Positions 1 to 6,620 are shown, counted from the stretch's first letter. The stretch: 53,824 nucleotides of DNA from Massiliimalia sp050943535 (GCA_050943535.1 JBMNPJ010000014.1:1-53824), one strand, 5' to 3'. Translations and numbers: made by a program. Notes: generated by a model from the sequence alone, not told the origin.

Positions 1-405
1 TACAAAGCCTGGTACTGGTTTAACCAGTACGGCTATATGACCACCGGCTGGCAGAAGGTGGGGAACACCTGGTACTACATGAACCGCTCCGGCGAAATGC
101 AGACCGGCTGGGTGTTTGTAAACAGTCAATGGTATTACTTAAACAGCAGTGGAGCCATGCTCACCGGCTGGGTTTATGACGGCGGAAAATGGTACTACAT
201 GAATAAAGATGGTTCCATGCACTTTGGCTGGCTTAGCTGGGCAGGATACTGGTATCATCTGGATAGCCACGGAGCCATGAGCACTGGCTGGAAACAGGTA
301 AACGGCAAGTGGTATTATCTGTATGCCCAAAACGGAAGAATGGCGGCAAACACCACCACTCCTGACGGCTACCGTGTGGGCGCAGACGGCGCTTGGATTC
401 GGTAA
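1..405 (+). CDS. Cell-wall-binding repeat protein, C-terminal part (5' end outside window)
   Basis: The reading frame is open from the first base and stops with TAA at 403-405, so only the C-terminus is present. It consists of about five tandem repeats of roughly 20 residues of the form TGW-x(4-5)-G-x-WYY-[ML]-N-x-x-G-x-M, followed by a short GYRVGADGAWIR end. This is the choline-binding/cell-wall-binding repeat type (CW_binding_1) of surface proteins of Firmicutes, in which the aromatic residues bind choline or other cell-wall polymers. The catalytic or effector domain lies upstream of the window and cannot be judged. A hairpin at 440-466 follows the stop. Confidence 0.9.
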   Translation, partial: YKAWYWFNQYGYMTTGWQKVGNTWYYMNRSGEMQTGWVFVNSQWYYLNSSGAMLTGWVYDGGKWYYMNKDGSMHFGWLSWAGYWYHLDSHGAMSTGWKQVNGKWYYLYAQNGRMAANTTTPDGYRVGADGAWIR

Positions 406-439
406 TCGTTGGAAAAACAAAAGAATCATCGAATCAAAG

Positions 440-466
440 AGGCGAACCACGAAAAGTGGTTCGCCT
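440..466 (+). terminator. Hairpin after the cell-wall-binding gene
   Basis: A perfect 11-bp inverted repeat AGGCGAACCAC / GTGGTTCGCCT with a 5-nt GAAAA loop. It is not followed by a T-run here: the sequence continues directly into the terminal repeat of the intergenic element at 467. A different hairpin with a T-run lies at the other end of that element (929-957). Confidence 0.55.
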
Positions 467-930
467 CACAGTTTGTCGATAAAGTATATTATAGCAAAAA
501 ATTGTACAAATTTTTGTCTTTTTGGGATTCCAAAGGGGTGTGAACCCCTTTGGCCGTCGGAGACAAATTTTTTGTCTTTCTTTTGTGGGCTTATGCAGCC
601 CATACCCGCACCAATGCTTTTGATGTGCAAAAGCATTGGATGAAAAGCACACCAGAGGGGCGACGGAGCGCATATAGTTTGGAAATATAGAAAGTCTATC
701 GGCGCTCCTGACAAGTTCATAACAAGTATGAACTTGCGAAGTAAAAACGTGGTCGCCCTGCCCCAGGAGATAGCGAAGCTATCTCTGGACACCCCGAGTG
801 TTGTTTGCACATTTGAGGAAAACAGCTGTTGTCTGGAAAGCGCTGCGGCGCTGATAATTTCAAAAGTGATGTGATAATACTTTTATTTGTGCAAATTGTC
901 AGCTTACATTACCTTTTTCTACAGTCTGAG
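467..930. repeat. Structured intergenic repeat, longest copy (464 bp) with terminal inverted repeats
   Basis: The left end reads CACAGTTTGTCGATAAAG (467-484) and the right end CTTTTTCTACAGTCTGAG (913-930). The reverse complement of the right end is CTCAGACTGTAGAAAAAG, so the ends form imperfect 18-bp terminal inverted repeats. The interior has several palindromes, including AAAGGGG-TGTGAA-CCCCTTT near 533-551 and an AATGCTTTT...AAAAGCATT hairpin near 612-640. Long stretches are nearly identical to 51593-51967 in inverted orientation. No protein-coding content is convincing. It lies between convergent genes (the cell-wall-binding gene and cotJC). Confidence 0.8.
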
Positions 931-957
931 ACACTCACGAAATCGTGGGTGTCTATT
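929..957 (+). terminator. Rho-independent terminator at the right end of the repeat
   Basis: Inverted repeat AGACACTCACGA / TCGTGGGTGTCT followed by ATTTTTTG. It abuts the right terminal repeat and lies just before the convergent stop of cotJC at 969. Confidence 0.7.
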
Positions 958-968
958 TTTTGTACCTT

Positions 969-1479
969 TTACTGATCAAACGCCGGGTTAAATGCGTAGA
1001 AGTTGCGGCTGTCCAGATGATCTTTGGCCACCCTCAAACATTCACCGAATCGCTGAAAGTGTACAATTTCTCTGGCGCGGAGGAACTTAATCGGATCCCG
1101 AACATCAGGATCATCAATCAGACGCAGGATATTGTCATAGGATAACCGCGCCTTTTGTTCAGCGGCCAGGTTTTCGGTCAGGTCTGCGATTACATCACCG
1201 CTAACAGACAAACTGTCGGCGCTGAATGGGGTGCCAGATGCTGCCTGAGGGTAAACACTGGTTGTGTGATCCACAAAATAGGCGTCAAAACCGGAATCAA
1301 TAATTTGCTGTTCTTTTAAATCCCGGGTCAGCTGATAAATAATAGCGGCAATCATTTCCTGGTGCGCCAGTTCTTCGGTACCAATATCTGTCAATGCTCC
1401 TTTTACTTCCCCGTAAGGCATTACATAACGCTGGTTCAGATATCGGGTTGCTGCTCCCATTTCTCCGTGGGGACCGCCC
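969..1479 (-). CDS. cotJC: cotJC, C-terminal part (manganese-catalase-like spore coat protein), separated by an integrative element
   Basis: From the junction core the minus strand reads GGPHGEMGAATRYLNQRY and then GTEELAHQEM, which is typical of CotJC and the manganese catalase family (di-metal ligands from Glu/His in the EELAHQE segment). It ends at 969 with PAFDQ. An open frame extends back to 1550, but residues before GGPHG are recombinase DNA read in another frame and are not CotJC. The missing N-terminus lies at 6077-6190 on the same strand. Joining the halves at the 12-bp core gives an in-frame protein of 198 residues (34 + 164), near the usual CotJC length of about 190. As integrated, this half has no native start, so CotJC should be inactive until excision. 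Confidence 0.93.
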
Positions 1480-2902
1480 CATGGCAGGAGTCCATGAAAA
1501 AAGACGCCGCTTTTTGGGTCAATACAATTTCTATCTGTTGGGAATCCCAAATGATAAACTCTATAACCTGCCGGAGAAGCTGATTTTGTTCCGACAGGTT
1601 GATTTTATCCCAGCTTAATAGTTCTTTTAGGGAAAATTCCTGCGGCAAAGAATCGCTGCTGGTATGGATTTTTTCCTGAAGCTGATGAATTTCCTGTTCT
1701 ATGGCCTGTTTGTTCCGGTCATATTCTTCTAAACTGTCAACTCCGGAAAGATAGGCGCTTTTCGCTTTGGAAAGGCGTGTTTTCAGTAGAGTAATCTGCC
1801 CCTTGACAGCGGATAGTTCCGCTGGCTTTGTTGCAGATCGCTGTATGGGAAAGTCAGGGAGGATACTGGATAAAATTTCACATACCCACTGCTCTAATTT
1901 GGAAAGATCAATCCAGTGGGATACCTGGCATAATCCTTTTTGATAGCGGCTGCACTGCAGGGCGTGTTTTCCGGAACGCACCATGGGTCCTTGGCAGTGG
2001 GAACAGCGTACCAGTCCCCGGAGCAGATAGGGAGAACCGCTTTTTATGGATGGGCAAGGGGAGTGTACGGTGTTTTTGGATTCTAAAAACCGCTTTTGTG
2101 CCAATGCAAAGGTTTCCTGGGAAATTATTGGGGGGTGGGTTCCCCAGACAGTAACAGTCTGAGCGCCGTTGTTGTAATAATTGGAATCCTTGTGGGGATT
2201 CCAGCGTATTTTCCCCTGGTATACAGGATTTTTCAGGATATATTGAATGGTTCTGGAATCAAAGGGCTTGCCGGAGCGGGTACGCACCCCTTGATGGTTT
2301 AACAGTGATGCAATTTCTCTGCAGGATTGGTTTCCCTGAGTAAACAGCTTAAAAATTTGTTGAATCACTGGCTGGTATTTAGAATCGATCATCAGGGTGC
2401 CGTTTTCTGCACGATATCCCAGCGCCGCATTGCTGACTAAACCGCCCCGGCAAACTTTTTCCATCATACCCCGGCGGACTTCTCCTGCCAGACGAATGCT
2501 GTAAAAAGCATCCATCCATTCAATAATCCGCTCAATCAATTCCCCAAAGGGTCCCTCTCCCAATGGTTCGGATACACTGATCACTTCTACCCGGCACTCT
2601 CTTCGGAGAAGGGATTTGTATACAATGCTTTCTTCCTGATTGCGGGCAAACCGGGAAAATTTCCAAACCAAAATAACCGAAAAAGGCGAGGGACGGCTTT
2701 TGGCAGCGGCGATCATCTGCTGAAAACCGGGGCGTTTTTGGGCGCTTCTTCCGCTGATTCCATCATCCCGAAAAATATGCTGGGGAAGAATCTCCATCTC
2801 ATGGGACAGTGCGTATTCCTCAAGCGCTTTCAACTGGCTGTCGGGAGAAAGTTCGGTTTGTTCCTGAGTACTGACACGAAGATATGCAGCGGCAGAAATC
2901 AT
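1436..2902 (-). CDS. Large serine recombinase (site-specific integrase/excisionase of the element)
   Basis: 488 residues. The N-terminal resolvase domain starts AAAYLRVSTQEQ, with the likely catalytic Ser11, and continues through VWKFSRFARN near residue 80. A recombinase domain follows (residues about 155-290, including LGYRAENGTLMID and NPVYQGKIRWNP), then a zinc ribbon (RCSHCQGPMVRSG...CSRYQKGLC, about 300-335) and a coiled-coil C-terminus, the usual large-serine-recombinase order. The ATG is preceded by AAAGGGG at good spacing. The gene runs through the attachment core and takes its last codons from host cotJC DNA. In the excised circle the frame would instead end in ETGNDFPYS, again 10 residues past the core proline, so the enzyme should be complete in both states. 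Confidence 0.95.
   Translation of the reverse strand: MISAAAYLRVSTQEQTELSPDSQLKALEEYALSHEMEILPQHIFRDDGISGRSAQKRPGFQQMIAAAKSRPSPFSVILVWKFSRFARNQEESIVYKSLLRRECRVEVISVSEPLGEGPFGELIERIIEWMDAFYSIRLAGEVRRGMMEKVCRGGLVSNAALGYRAENGTLMIDSKYQPVIQQIFKLFTQGNQSCREIASLLNHQGVRTRSGKPFDSRTIQYILKNPVYQGKIRWNPHKDSNYYNNGAQTVTVWGTHPPIISQETFALAQKRFLESKNTVHSPCPSIKSGSPYLLRGLVRCSHCQGPMVRSGKHALQCSRYQKGLCQVSHWIDLSKLEQWVCEILSSILPDFPIQRSATKPAELSAVKGQITLLKTRLSKAKSAYLSGVDSLEEYDRNKQAIEQEIHQLQEKIHTSSDSLPQEFSLKELLSWDKINLSEQNQLLRQVIEFIIWDSQQIEIVLTQKAASFFMDSCHGAVPTEKWEQQPDI
1468..1479. repeat. Attachment-site core, recombinase-proximal junction
   Basis: TGGGGACCGCCC, identical to 6093-6104. Flanks differ: GGCAT on the element side and the cotJC coding sequence GAAATGGGAGC (minus strand) on the host side. 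Both copies are also followed on the minus strand by a variable base and GGA. Confidence 0.88.
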
Positions 2903-2956
2903 AAAAATAACCCCTTTAAAACAATTTGTTAGAATCAGTCACTGTTTTTGAACCTT

Positions 2957-3003
2957 AAAAAAGGAGTGCGGCCAACCTGCAAAATAAGGTGGTACAGCAC
3001 TCC
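2957..3003 (-). terminator. Terminator of the immR-immA-like pair
   Basis: On the minus strand GGAGTGC...GCACTCC closes a stem with inner pairing ACCTT/AGGTT and is followed by TTTTTT. It separates the regulator pair from the recombinase gene, which therefore probably has its own promoter in 2903-3060. Confidence 0.7.
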
Positions 3004-3061
3004 CTGTTTTTCAATCAGGTGATTCTGTTTTATTCATATGCCTTGGTTTGAAAGGGTATGC

Positions 3062-3733
3062 TTACCGCTTTTGTTCCCATTCATCTTCGGTCATATTAAT
3101 GTCCAGGTGAATCCGTTCTGACTGCTTTCGATGGATTGTTCGGCTGTAAATTGCCCGTGTCTGCGCCATAGCAAAGGGAAGAAAAGCATTCAGCGAATCA
3201 CCGTACTGCATCATATGGTCTACCTGAGCGATTTTATAGTCAACCATGTGCCGGTATTCCATATATAGATTTCCCGCCGCCTGGGCTGACACTCCAAAAA
3301 TCCGCTGTACATCCCGCACACTTTCACAGTGGCACATTATCATCATGGGAATGGGGGCGATCAGCGCCCGGGTGAGGGCATCTGCTTCGGATTCCAGATA
3401 AGGTTTTTGCGCAAAATCGGTTTCAATGGGATTTTGCTCGGAGATGTGTCCCAGCAGAATGTGGGAAATTTCGTGAAGCAGGGTCCATCTTCTGCGCCCT
3501 TTACTGCCGATCAGGGGATTATACGCAATAAAAAACTTACCGTCCCGAAAAAAGGAAAAGGCATCGCCGGAAATGTCAAACAGCAACTGAGATTCATATC
3601 CTGAAAAGCGGCTTAACTGTTCATAGGTCATTACATGGATGTGATAGTCTCGGGCAATCCGCAGCGGATTAATGGGAAACTTGGTCAGACCGCAGTGCTT
3701 AAATACTTCAGCTGCTTTTGCAGTAGGATGCAT
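3062..3733 (-). CDS. ImmA/IrrE-type metallopeptidase
   Basis: 223 residues with the zinc-peptidase motif HEISH (RWTLLHEISHILLGH) and a downstream ESEADALTRALIAP helix typical of ImmA/IrrE proteins, whose second Glu supplies the third zinc ligand. In ICEBs1 and related elements such proteases cut the partner XRE repressor to derepress excision genes. The start overlaps the stop of the upstream XRE gene by one base (TAATG), so the two are translationally coupled. By context it probably cleaves the neighbouring repressor. The C-terminal 70 residues are not recognised. Confidence 0.85.
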   Translation of the reverse strand: MHPTAKAAEVFKHCGLTKFPINPLRIARDYHIHVMTYEQLSRFSGYESQLLFDISGDAFSFFRDGKFFIAYNPLIGSKGRRRWTLLHEISHILLGHISEQNPIETDFAQKPYLESEADALTRALIAPIPMMIMCHCESVRDVQRIFGVSAQAAGNLYMEYRHMVDYKIAQVDHMMQYGDSLNAFLPFAMAQTRAIYSRTIHRKQSERIHLDINMTEDEWEQKR

Positions 3734-4218
3734 TAAAAATCGTCCCCTTCTTCTTCAATCCCCTTGATCTGACTAAAGTCCAGATTGCCATCCAAAATGA
3801 TGGACTTGTTTTTTCCGTTTCGGGCAACTGGGCGAAGAATTGTGGGGCTTTGGGGTTTATTGTATTCACGGATAACCGGAGAAGAGGTTTGTGGGTTGCA
3901 CCGCAGATATTCTTTTTCCAGGATAGTATCCATCAGATCTTTTCCATAATCGTCTAAGGCACGGTATTTTTTCAGGTATTCCCGTTCATCAGGAGAGATT
4001 TGTTCTTTCTCTGTCAATTTGATTTCGTCCTGAAACAGGTAATTTGCATCGCATTCCAGCACATGAAAAATGCGAAGCAGGATTTCGGCTTTTGGAGAAC
4101 TGGCACCGGTTTCATAATTTCCCACAGCGCCTTTGGTAATCCCCAGCCGATGAGCCAATTCTACCTGAGTGATTTTCAGTTGTTCACGCCGCTCTTTCAA
4201 TCGAGAGTGAAAGCTCAT
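3733..4218 (-). CDS. XRE-family repressor (ImmR-like)
   Basis: 161 residues. The N-terminal helix-turn-helix covers about residues 5-60 (LKERREQLKITQVELAHRLGITKGAVGNYETG, written here only as landmarks: ITQVELA and GAVGNYE). The charged C-terminal half has no recognised domain and could be the protease-sensitive region. It is coupled to the ImmA-like gene and transcribed from a consensus promoter (TTGACA-17-TACAAT) divergent from the Cro-like gene. Probable role: maintaining repression of the element's excision or recombinase functions. Confidence 0.85.
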   Translation of the reverse strand: MSFHSRLKERREQLKITQVELAHRLGITKGAVGNYETGASSPKAEILLRIFHVLECDANYLFQDEIKLTEKEQISPDEREYLKKYRALDDYGKDLMDTILEKEYLRCNPQTSSPVIREYNKPQSPTILRPVARNGKNKSIILDGNLDFSQIKGIEEEGDDF

Positions 4219-4240
4219 GGATATTCACCGCCTTTTCTTT

Positions 4241-4330
4241 ATTGTATCTTATTTTTCCTGTTCTGTCAACGAAAAAGTATAGTATATTTGAGAATATTCA
4301 CTTGACAGTATAATATATTTGAGATATAAT
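4241..4330. promoter_or_regulatory. Divergent promoters and direct-repeat operator of the element
   Basis: Minus-strand promoter: TTGACA (TGTCAA at 4264-4269), 17 bp, TACAAT (ATTGTA at 4241-4246). Plus-strand promoter: TTGACA 4302-4307, 17 bp, TATAAT 4325-4330. A 17-bp direct repeat with one mismatch, AGTATAGTATATTTGAG (4276-4292) and AGTATAATATATTTGAG (4307-4323), lies upstream of the minus -35 and across the spacer of the plus promoter. This is the expected geometry for a repressor switch between the two XRE genes. Confidence 0.8.
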
Positions 4331-4370
4331 ATAGAAAAGTACAAAATTACTGAGAAAAGGAGTGGGTAAA

Positions 4371-4610
4371 ATGAATATTCAAAGACACAATCAAGTGGTG
4401 GCAAACACTTTGCGGGAGCTGATCCAGGAAAAGGGGATGAAGCAAAAAGCAGTTGCCCAAAAAGCGGGACTGAGTGAATGGGATTTAAGCGCTATTCTTC
4501 ATGGAAGAAAATTGATTTTAGCGGATCATATTGTGGGTTTGGCACAGGCATTGGAAGTAGACCCTAACCGGCTGTTTGGATATGAAACCGGTGGAATCAA
4601 ACAGGAATAG
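4371..4610 (+). CDS. Small XRE-family regulator (Cro-like)
   Basis: 79 residues, almost entirely a helix-turn-helix domain (ELIQEKGMKQKAVAQKAGL, then LSAILHGRKL). The ATG at 4371 is chosen over an in-frame GTG at 4362 because AAGGAG lies 8 bp before it. It is the first gene rightward from the divergent promoter region and is opposed to the ImmR-like gene, which suggests the antagonist of a lysogeny-type switch. Confidence 0.82.
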   Translation: MNIQRHNQVVANTLRELIQEKGMKQKAVAQKAGLSEWDLSAILHGRKLILADHIVGLAQALEVDPNRLFGYETGGIKQE

Positions 4611-4653
4611 GAGCAGGGCGAGACGGCATACTCATGCAATGAGGTGATTTGTG

Positions 4654-4821
4654 ATGGCATCAAAACCACGGTACATAAAACTAAAAATTTCCCGGATGAA
4701 TTCCAAAGATCCCCAATGTTTAGAACCGGTTTGGGAAGGAAACTGGGTTTATTGGAAGGATCAAGACGGAGTCTGGCGGGGCAAGATGGAGCGTCAAGAA
4801 TCTGCTCCAGACACAGCTTAG
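4654..4821 (+). CDS. Small hypothetical protein, possibly frameshifted
   Basis: 55 codons from ATG 4654, with GAGGTGA six bases upstream, containing EPVWEGNWVYWKDQDGVWRG. The product is unrecognised. From about 4793 the +1 frame (to TGA at 4907-4909) reads NLLQTQLSSDDAIRELCQI and then WQFRPMNEQWENRLISA, which looks like a natural continuation. The gene may therefore be about 84 residues long and broken by one extra base near 4794, or use a frameshift. It follows the Cro-like gene closely and is a candidate for an element-specific function such as a recombination directionality factor; that is speculation. Confidence 0.5.
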   Translation: MASKPRYIKLKISRMNSKDPQCLEPVWEGNWVYWKDQDGVWRGKMERQESAPDTA

Positions 4822-4939
4822 CAGTGACGACGCAATACGGGAACTTTGCCAGATATGGCAATTTCGTCCCATGAATGAACAATGGGAAAATAGGCTGATC
4901 TCTGCCTGAAAAGGAGATAGAACAGAAAGGAATGGGAAA

Positions 4940-5284
4940 ATGACCACAGAGAATTTGGAGACATTAAAGATGAAAGCAGTAGAACAGGTACTGCGAAAAT
5001 GGGATCAAGGCGATCGGAAAAAACGGGCGGTAATCTGCCCCGTTTGCGGGAAAAAACCGGCCACCTTGGTCATTCGGGAAAATGGGGCAGAGGTGATCGG
5101 AGTATGCAGCCAGTGCTTTTCCTGCGGAAAAATTGTTTCTAGTAGGGTGACAGACAAAAAAAGAGAAGCCATGGAGCAGTACCGCCAGATTCAGCAGGAA
5201 CTGCATCGACTTCGATATGAACAAAAGTTATTGGAACTAGAAATACAGCTTCAGTACAAAAAATTGGAACAGATTTCATTGTAA
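4940..5284 (+). CDS. Zinc-ribbon hypothetical protein
   Basis: 114 residues. A zinc-ribbon-like core (CPVCGKKPATL, then CSQCFSCGK) occupies about residues 33-68. The rest (residues 70-114, EQYRQIQQELHRLRYEQKLL) is predicted to be a charged coiled coil. AAAGGA lies 8 bp before the ATG. It is the last rightward gene of the element's small operon. The fold suggests nucleic-acid or protein binding; no family was recognised. Confidence 0.7.
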   Translation: MTTENLETLKMKAVEQVLRKWDQGDRKKRAVICPVCGKKPATLVIRENGAEVIGVCSQCFSCGKIVSSRVTDKKREAMEQYRQIQQELHRLRYEQKLLELEIQLQYKKLEQISL

Positions 5285-5648
5285 ATTCCCAGGGGTTCAC
5301 ACCCCTGGACCCAAACCACCTAGCGGTGGGGCAACCGGCGAAGTAATGGGGCAAAACACACTTCGTTCATGTTCTATCAGCTGAGGGATAAAAACCAGTA
5401 TTTTTCCGCTTTACTGATAGGGTATGCGCCCGTAGGCGGTTTTCACCGGACATTGTCCGGTGGCGTTTGAGGAAGGCTCTTTTCCCCTGTTTTCTGGCCT
5501 CAGAAAATAGGGCACAGGTGCGGGCGGGCAGTACCCGCCGGTGAAGCACCGGAACAAACCGCCTGCGGCGCTTATTTTTTTAAAACGTTTCAATATATAT
5601 TTTGTTTGTGCAAGTTGTCAGTTTACATTACTTTTTTCTACAGTCTGG
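5285..5648. repeat. Structured intergenic repeat, copy inside the cotJC element
   Basis: Begins directly after the preceding stop with CCAGGGG-TTCACA-CCCCTGG and ends with TTGTGCAAGTTGTCAG...ACATTAC and the terminal repeat CTTTTTTCTACAGTCTGGA (5631-5649), matching the right end of the 467-930 copy. The interior is rich in palindromes (CCGGACATTGTCCGG at 5446-5460 and others). Part of it (about 5370-5422) is homologous, in reverse orientation, to 46318-46360 of another copy. The distal terminal repeat is not found on the left side. Confidence 0.7.
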
Positions 5649-5658
5649 AATAGATAAG

Positions 5659-5697
5659 TTTTGGGCTTTTCCTAGAAAACACAGGAAAAGCCCAAAA
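5659..5697 (-). terminator. Strong hairpin terminator
   Basis: A perfect 15-bp stem TTTTGGGCTTTTCCT / AGGAAAAGCCCAAAA with a 9-nt loop. It ends the leftward gene at 5717-5965 and can act in both directions. It lies immediately beside the right end of the intergenic repeat. Confidence 0.8.
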
Positions 5698-5716
5698 TCA
5701 TGTTTGTATGAAATAG

Positions 5717-5965
5717 TTAGTGATTGTGAAACTGCTGTTGCTGTTGGGTGACCCATTGGCAAAGCTGTTCGTATCCTTCTTCCGTCAGGGGGAAAGTTTG
5801 TTCTGCGGCAATTTCACTTTTATCAATACAAAGGGAACCATACCATATTTTTACTGTCATGTCTTCTTTGGAAGGAAATACTTTAAAATTAAATCCGCCG
5901 TCGCTCCCGGAAGAAATGTTTCCAAAAGCAAAAAACTCAAAACTTTCCAAATCCAATTTCTGCAT
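5717..5965 (-). CDS. Small hypothetical protein next to the distal attachment site
   Basis: 82 residues from ATG 5965, preceded by AAGGTGAAG; the longer upstream frame to 6046 has no ribosome-binding site. The sequence is acidic and aromatic (LESFEFFAFGNISSG, VKIWYGSLCIDKSEI) and ends in a Gln-rich tail. No family recognised. It lies 128 bp inside the element and reads away from the junction, in the same direction as cotJC and the recombinase. Small proteins near att sites are often directionality factors, so it is a candidate partner of the recombinase. Confidence 0.6.
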   Translation of the reverse strand: MQKLDLESFEFFAFGNISSGSDGGFNFKVFPSKEDMTVKIWYGSLCIDKSEIAAEQTFPLTEEGYEQLCQWVTQQQQQFHNH

Positions 5966-6076
5966 CTCTTCACCTTCTTTTTTCTGAATGACTGTTTTTA
6001 TTGTACCTGGTAATGTTCCAATTGTCAAAAGAAATGTAAGTTTCATGACAAGCCTGTCTTTTATGAATACGGGAAG

Positions 6077-6190
6077 TCATTGCCTGTTTCCATGGGGACC
6101 GCCCAGCTGACTCATGATAATTTTTGCGGCGGTGGGGTTTGGGTGCGCAATGTGGATTGGATACTCTAATTTTTTTTCATAAGCCCACAT
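6077..6190 (-). CDS. cotJC: cotJC, N-terminal part, truncated by the integrative element
   Basis: The minus strand reads MWAYEKKLEYPIHIAHPNP and continues AAKIIMSQLGGPHG, the canonical N-terminus of CotJC, then runs into element DNA as NRQ and stops. It is 37 codons, too short to be functional. The ATG is 6 bp after the cotJB stop, and AAAGGAG lies inside the cotJB end. After recombination at the core it continues into EMGAATRY at 969-1479. Confidence 0.93.
   Translation of the reverse strand: MWAYEKKLEYPIHIAHPNPTAAKIIMSQLGGPHGNRQ
6093..6104. repeat. Attachment-site core, cotJB-proximal junction
   Basis: TGGGGACCGCCC, identical to 1468-1479. Joining the element-side flanks of both junctions gives the palindrome CCATGGGGCGGTCCCCATGG (minus strand): 8-bp arms around CGGT, as expected for a serine-recombinase attP centre. 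Confidence 0.88.
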
Positions 6191-6196
6191 AATCGA

Positions 6197-6454
6197 TTAC
6201 TTGCTCCTTTCCCATGGCCATGGATCATCAACCCAGTTCCATCGGTTCTGTGTTCCGGCATCTGCCTGGGTAATGGGTCCAAACTGCGCTACATAAGCGG
6301 CTTTTGTCTCTTTTTGCTTTGCCAGATGTTTTTGATAATATTCCAGGGCTTCTTTGTCGTCTGGATGGGTATCCAGATACAGGGCAGCTTCGGTCAGGGC
6401 AAAATCGCACACCTGAAGTCGCTTGAGCATGGTTTCACGCTTTGTCATGGCCAA
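6197..6454 (-). CDS. cotJB: CotJB spore coat protein
   Basis: 85 residues with the family landmarks LYLDTHPDDKEALEYYQKH and the C-terminal WNWVDDPWPWE. CotJB is part of the CotJ complex of the Bacillus/Clostridium spore coat. The start is uncertain: TTG at 6454 (GGGAGG six bases upstream) or ATG at 6448. It overlaps the end of cotJA by about 20 bases, which indicates translational coupling in a cotJA-cotJB-cotJC operon. Confidence 0.92.
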   Translation of the reverse strand: MAMTKRETMLKRLQVCDFALTEAALYLDTHPDDKEALEYYQKHLAKQKETKAAYVAQFGPITQADAGTQNRWNWVDDPWPWERSK

Positions 6455-6620
6455 AGGATGCCTCCCTTCCTAAAAATGGTTTATCTAATTCTTCAAAAAT
6501 GGTTCCTTTATGGAAACCGGTTTCTGTGTCATACAACCTGCGCCAGACCTGATCCGGCACATAGGCAATGGCAAGGGAAGGGTAAAAGGGACAGGAATCC
6601 TGTTCCATTCGTTCTTCCAT
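6435..6620 (-). CDS. cotJA: CotJA spore coat-associated protein
   Basis: 61 residues. The core (LAIAYVPDQVWRRLYD, then GTIFEELDKPFLG) is the CotJA signature. The ATG at 6620 is selected because TTAGGAGG precedes it with standard spacing; an ATG at 6638 has none. It is the first gene of the operon. In B. subtilis cotJ is SigE-dependent; I could not identify a convincing SigE promoter by eye in 6621-6745. Confidence 0.9.
   Translation of the reverse strand: MEERMEQDSCPFYPSLAIAYVPDQVWRRLYDTETGFHKGTIFEELDKPFLGREASFGHDKA

Larger units (their letters stand above)
1468..6104. mobile_element. cotJC-interrupting integrative element (4,625 bp) bounded by 12-bp core repeats
   Basis: The plus-strand core TGGGGACCGCCC occurs at 1468-1479 and 6093-6104, exactly where the two cotJC halves break. 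The unit between them is 4,625 bp. Content: a large serine recombinase ending across one junction, an ImmA-like peptidase, two XRE regulators with a divergent promoter/operator region, three small hypothetical genes, and one copy of the intergenic repeat. No conjugation, replication or phage structural genes are visible. The arrangement (recombinase at one end, host sporulation gene split in frame, same orientation) matches skin-type elements that are excised in the mother cell during sporulation. Excision itself is inferred, not shown. Confidence 0.9.

Noticed and set aside
1480..1550. Possible 5' extension of the C-terminal cotJC part (ORF starting at 1550)
   Set aside because: The extra residues (GFPTDRNCIDPKSGVFFHG) come from the recombinase coding region in another frame; they are not CotJC and carry no ribosome site.
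2986..2995. T-box-like string AAGGTGGTAC near a hairpin
   Set aside because: On the plus strand it would face the 3' end of the ImmA-like gene with no aminoacyl-tRNA synthetase or amino-acid gene downstream, and it lacks the T-box stem I features. It is better explained as part of the leftward terminator at 2957-3003.
2903..3060. SigE or SigK promoter before the recombinase gene
   Set aside because: Some AT-rich candidates (CATATGAAT, CTAACAAAT) resemble -10 elements but without convincing -35 boxes; by eye this cannot be supported.
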